In this document: one piece after another, positions 5,577-6,598 of the stretch
How positions within the stretch are numbered: position 1 is the stretch's first letter
Layout of the letters: each line of letters starts with the position of its first letter
Assembly (NCBI GenBank): GCA_017420625.1
Contig: JAFOIR010000115.1
Span: forward strand, 1 to 6,598
From: Bacillota bacterium
Lineage (GTDB): Bacteria; Bacillota_A; Clostridia; Lachnospirales; Bianqueaceae
DNA: 6,598 nt
Direction of reading: 5' to 3'
Position numbers and translations under genes: made by a program
The notes under the pieces: model-generated
Told to the model about the DNA's origin: nothing
The model's input: only the letters and a program-made list of their open reading frames with translations
Databases searched by the model: none

Positions 5577-6598
5577 GTGAAACAAAGATTCTATTGCAAC
5601 GGCAGCCACGTGGCTCTTCGAATCGGTGTGATCGTGAGTGTCTGTATCCTTTTCGGTGTCTGTGGGATCTGGCTGGCCAAGCACTTTCCACCAGATGCGT
5701 CGCTCGAGCCATCAGAGGAGAAGACCCTTTTGTCCGTCTGGTATCATAAGGATGATCAGGTCATCTTTGATGCCATGATCGAAGGAGCCAAACCACTGAT
5801 CGATTCAGGCATCCAGATCAACACGAGGGTTTTTGCATCGGAAGAAGCACTCGCAAAAGAGATCGATGAAAGTGGTATGCCGGACCTTCTGCTGATCCAA
5901 AGCCGGGAACGGGATAGGATTCTGGATGGACGGAAACTGATGATGGAAGGGAAGATCTATCCACTCGATCTGTTTCTGACAATCGAGAAATCTTCCGGAG
6001 AATTCCAATCATCAGACTATTTTCCGGGTGTTATGGATGTTGGCGTGATTGAAAGTCAGCAAATGCTGCTGCCGCTGACGATCCATATTCCCTTTGTGAT
6101 CGGTGAAAAGGACAGCATCGAAGCGTATCGGAAGGATCCCATGGATGGCAATGCCGTTTTCCGTGGACGGGTCGGAGGACCGGGTGCTTTACTGGAAAAC
6201 TGGCTGATCTCCTCCGGTGCACTGTGGATCGATCTGGAATCCGGACAGCCAAGGATCGATGAGGAAAAAATCGAGCAAGCGATCCGGATCCTGCGGCATG
6301 TCTATGAAAATACACAAGCGTTTTATCAAAACTACCCGAACGGACAGATCTCTTTTACTGAGTGGCAGGATGCAGGGATGATGGTGATTGACGGAAGCAA
6401 TGCCCCTTCCAGCATCCGGTATTTTGAAAGTGCCTATCAGGAACTGGGAGACGGAAGTAAAATCGATTTCGAATCGGCTGTACTTTCCGATTCTCTTCTT
6501 GCGGAAGTGGACAGCGTTGCGCTGGTCGGTGCCGGTACCGGACACGAGAAAGAAGCGTATCTTCTGGGACGCGCACTCATGGATCTTCCGCCGGAGAA
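5577..6598 (+). CDS. membrane-anchored paralogue of the preceding solute-binding-like protein, C-terminus missing
   Basis: This frame is open from GTG 5577 to the right edge (340 codons). The GTG is supported by GAGG (5568-5571), which overlaps the stop codon of the preceding gene and implies translational coupling. Residues 16-34 form one hydrophobic segment ending in CGIWLAKH. No convincing lipobox is present (the residue before Cys29 is Val), so an uncleaved membrane anchor is more likely than lipidation. The soluble part begins near residue 50. SGMPDLLLI (99-107) and YFPGVMDVG (148-156) match the neighbour's SGMPDLLVL (97-105) and YFQGVFDAG (146-154), and both pairs are exactly 49 residues apart. 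The neighbour's GEVGGKLVYLP is replaced by a diverged VIESQQMLLPL. A binding or sensing role on the outer face is inferred; ligand and partner are unknown. Confidence 0.8.
   Translation, partial: MKQRFYCNGSHVALRIGVIVSVCILFGVCGIWLAKHFPPDASLEPSEEKTLLSVWYHKDDQVIFDAMIEGAKPLIDSGIQINTRVFASEEALAKEIDESGMPDLLLIQSRERDRILDGRKLMMEGKIYPLDLFLTIEKSSGEFQSSDYFPGVMDVGVIESQQMLLPLTIHIPFVIGEKDSIEAYRKDPMDGNAVFRGRVGGPGALLENWLISSGALWIDLESGQPRIDEEKIEQAIRILRHVYENTQAFYQNYPNGQISFTEWQDAGMMVIDGSNAPSSIRYFESAYQELGDGSKIDFESAVLSDSLLAEVDSVALVGAGTGHEKEAYLLGRALMDLPPE

Overview
The window reads as chromosomal DNA from a Bacillota bacterium, probably a gut or host-associated clostridial or erysipelotrichial lineage. The grounds are strong purine-rich Shine-Dalgarno sites, GTG as well as ATG starts, a clostripain-family (C11) lipoprotein, a LytTR response regulator, and a MATE transporter of the common Firmicutes type. 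Base composition is moderate by eye. I cannot fix the genus from this sequence.

Layout. Positions 1-974 (minus strand) hold the N-terminal 324 residues of a MATE-family multidrug/cation antiporter; its C-terminus lies beyond the left edge. Positions 975-1079 are a short divergent control region with an excellent rightward promoter and a leftward TTGACA box that overlaps the rightward -35 box. From 1080 onward everything runs rightward: a 761-residue lipoprotein with a complete C11 (clostripain-like) cysteine peptidase domain between two acidic/aromatic low-complexity tracts (1080-3365); a 245-residue LytTR response regulator starting 8 bases after that stop codon (3374-4111); a strong intrinsic terminator (4121-4162); a new extended -10 promoter; a 450-residue lipoprotein resembling ABC-transporter solute-binding proteins (4217-5569); and, 7 bases later, a paralogous membrane-anchored protein that runs off the right edge (5577-6598).

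How the genes may fit together. The peptidase and the regulator look like one transcription unit, closed by the terminator, so a surface protease and a cytoplasmic regulator are made together. The two solute-binding-like proteins form a second unit and align with each other without gaps across their best conserved stretch. No histidine kinase and no ABC permease or ATPase is present in the window; either could lie to the right. A surface sensing or peptide-processing module (protease, binding proteins, LytTR regulator) is a reasonable inference but is not demonstrated here. I see no RNA genes, CRISPR array, insertion sequence or prophage remnant.
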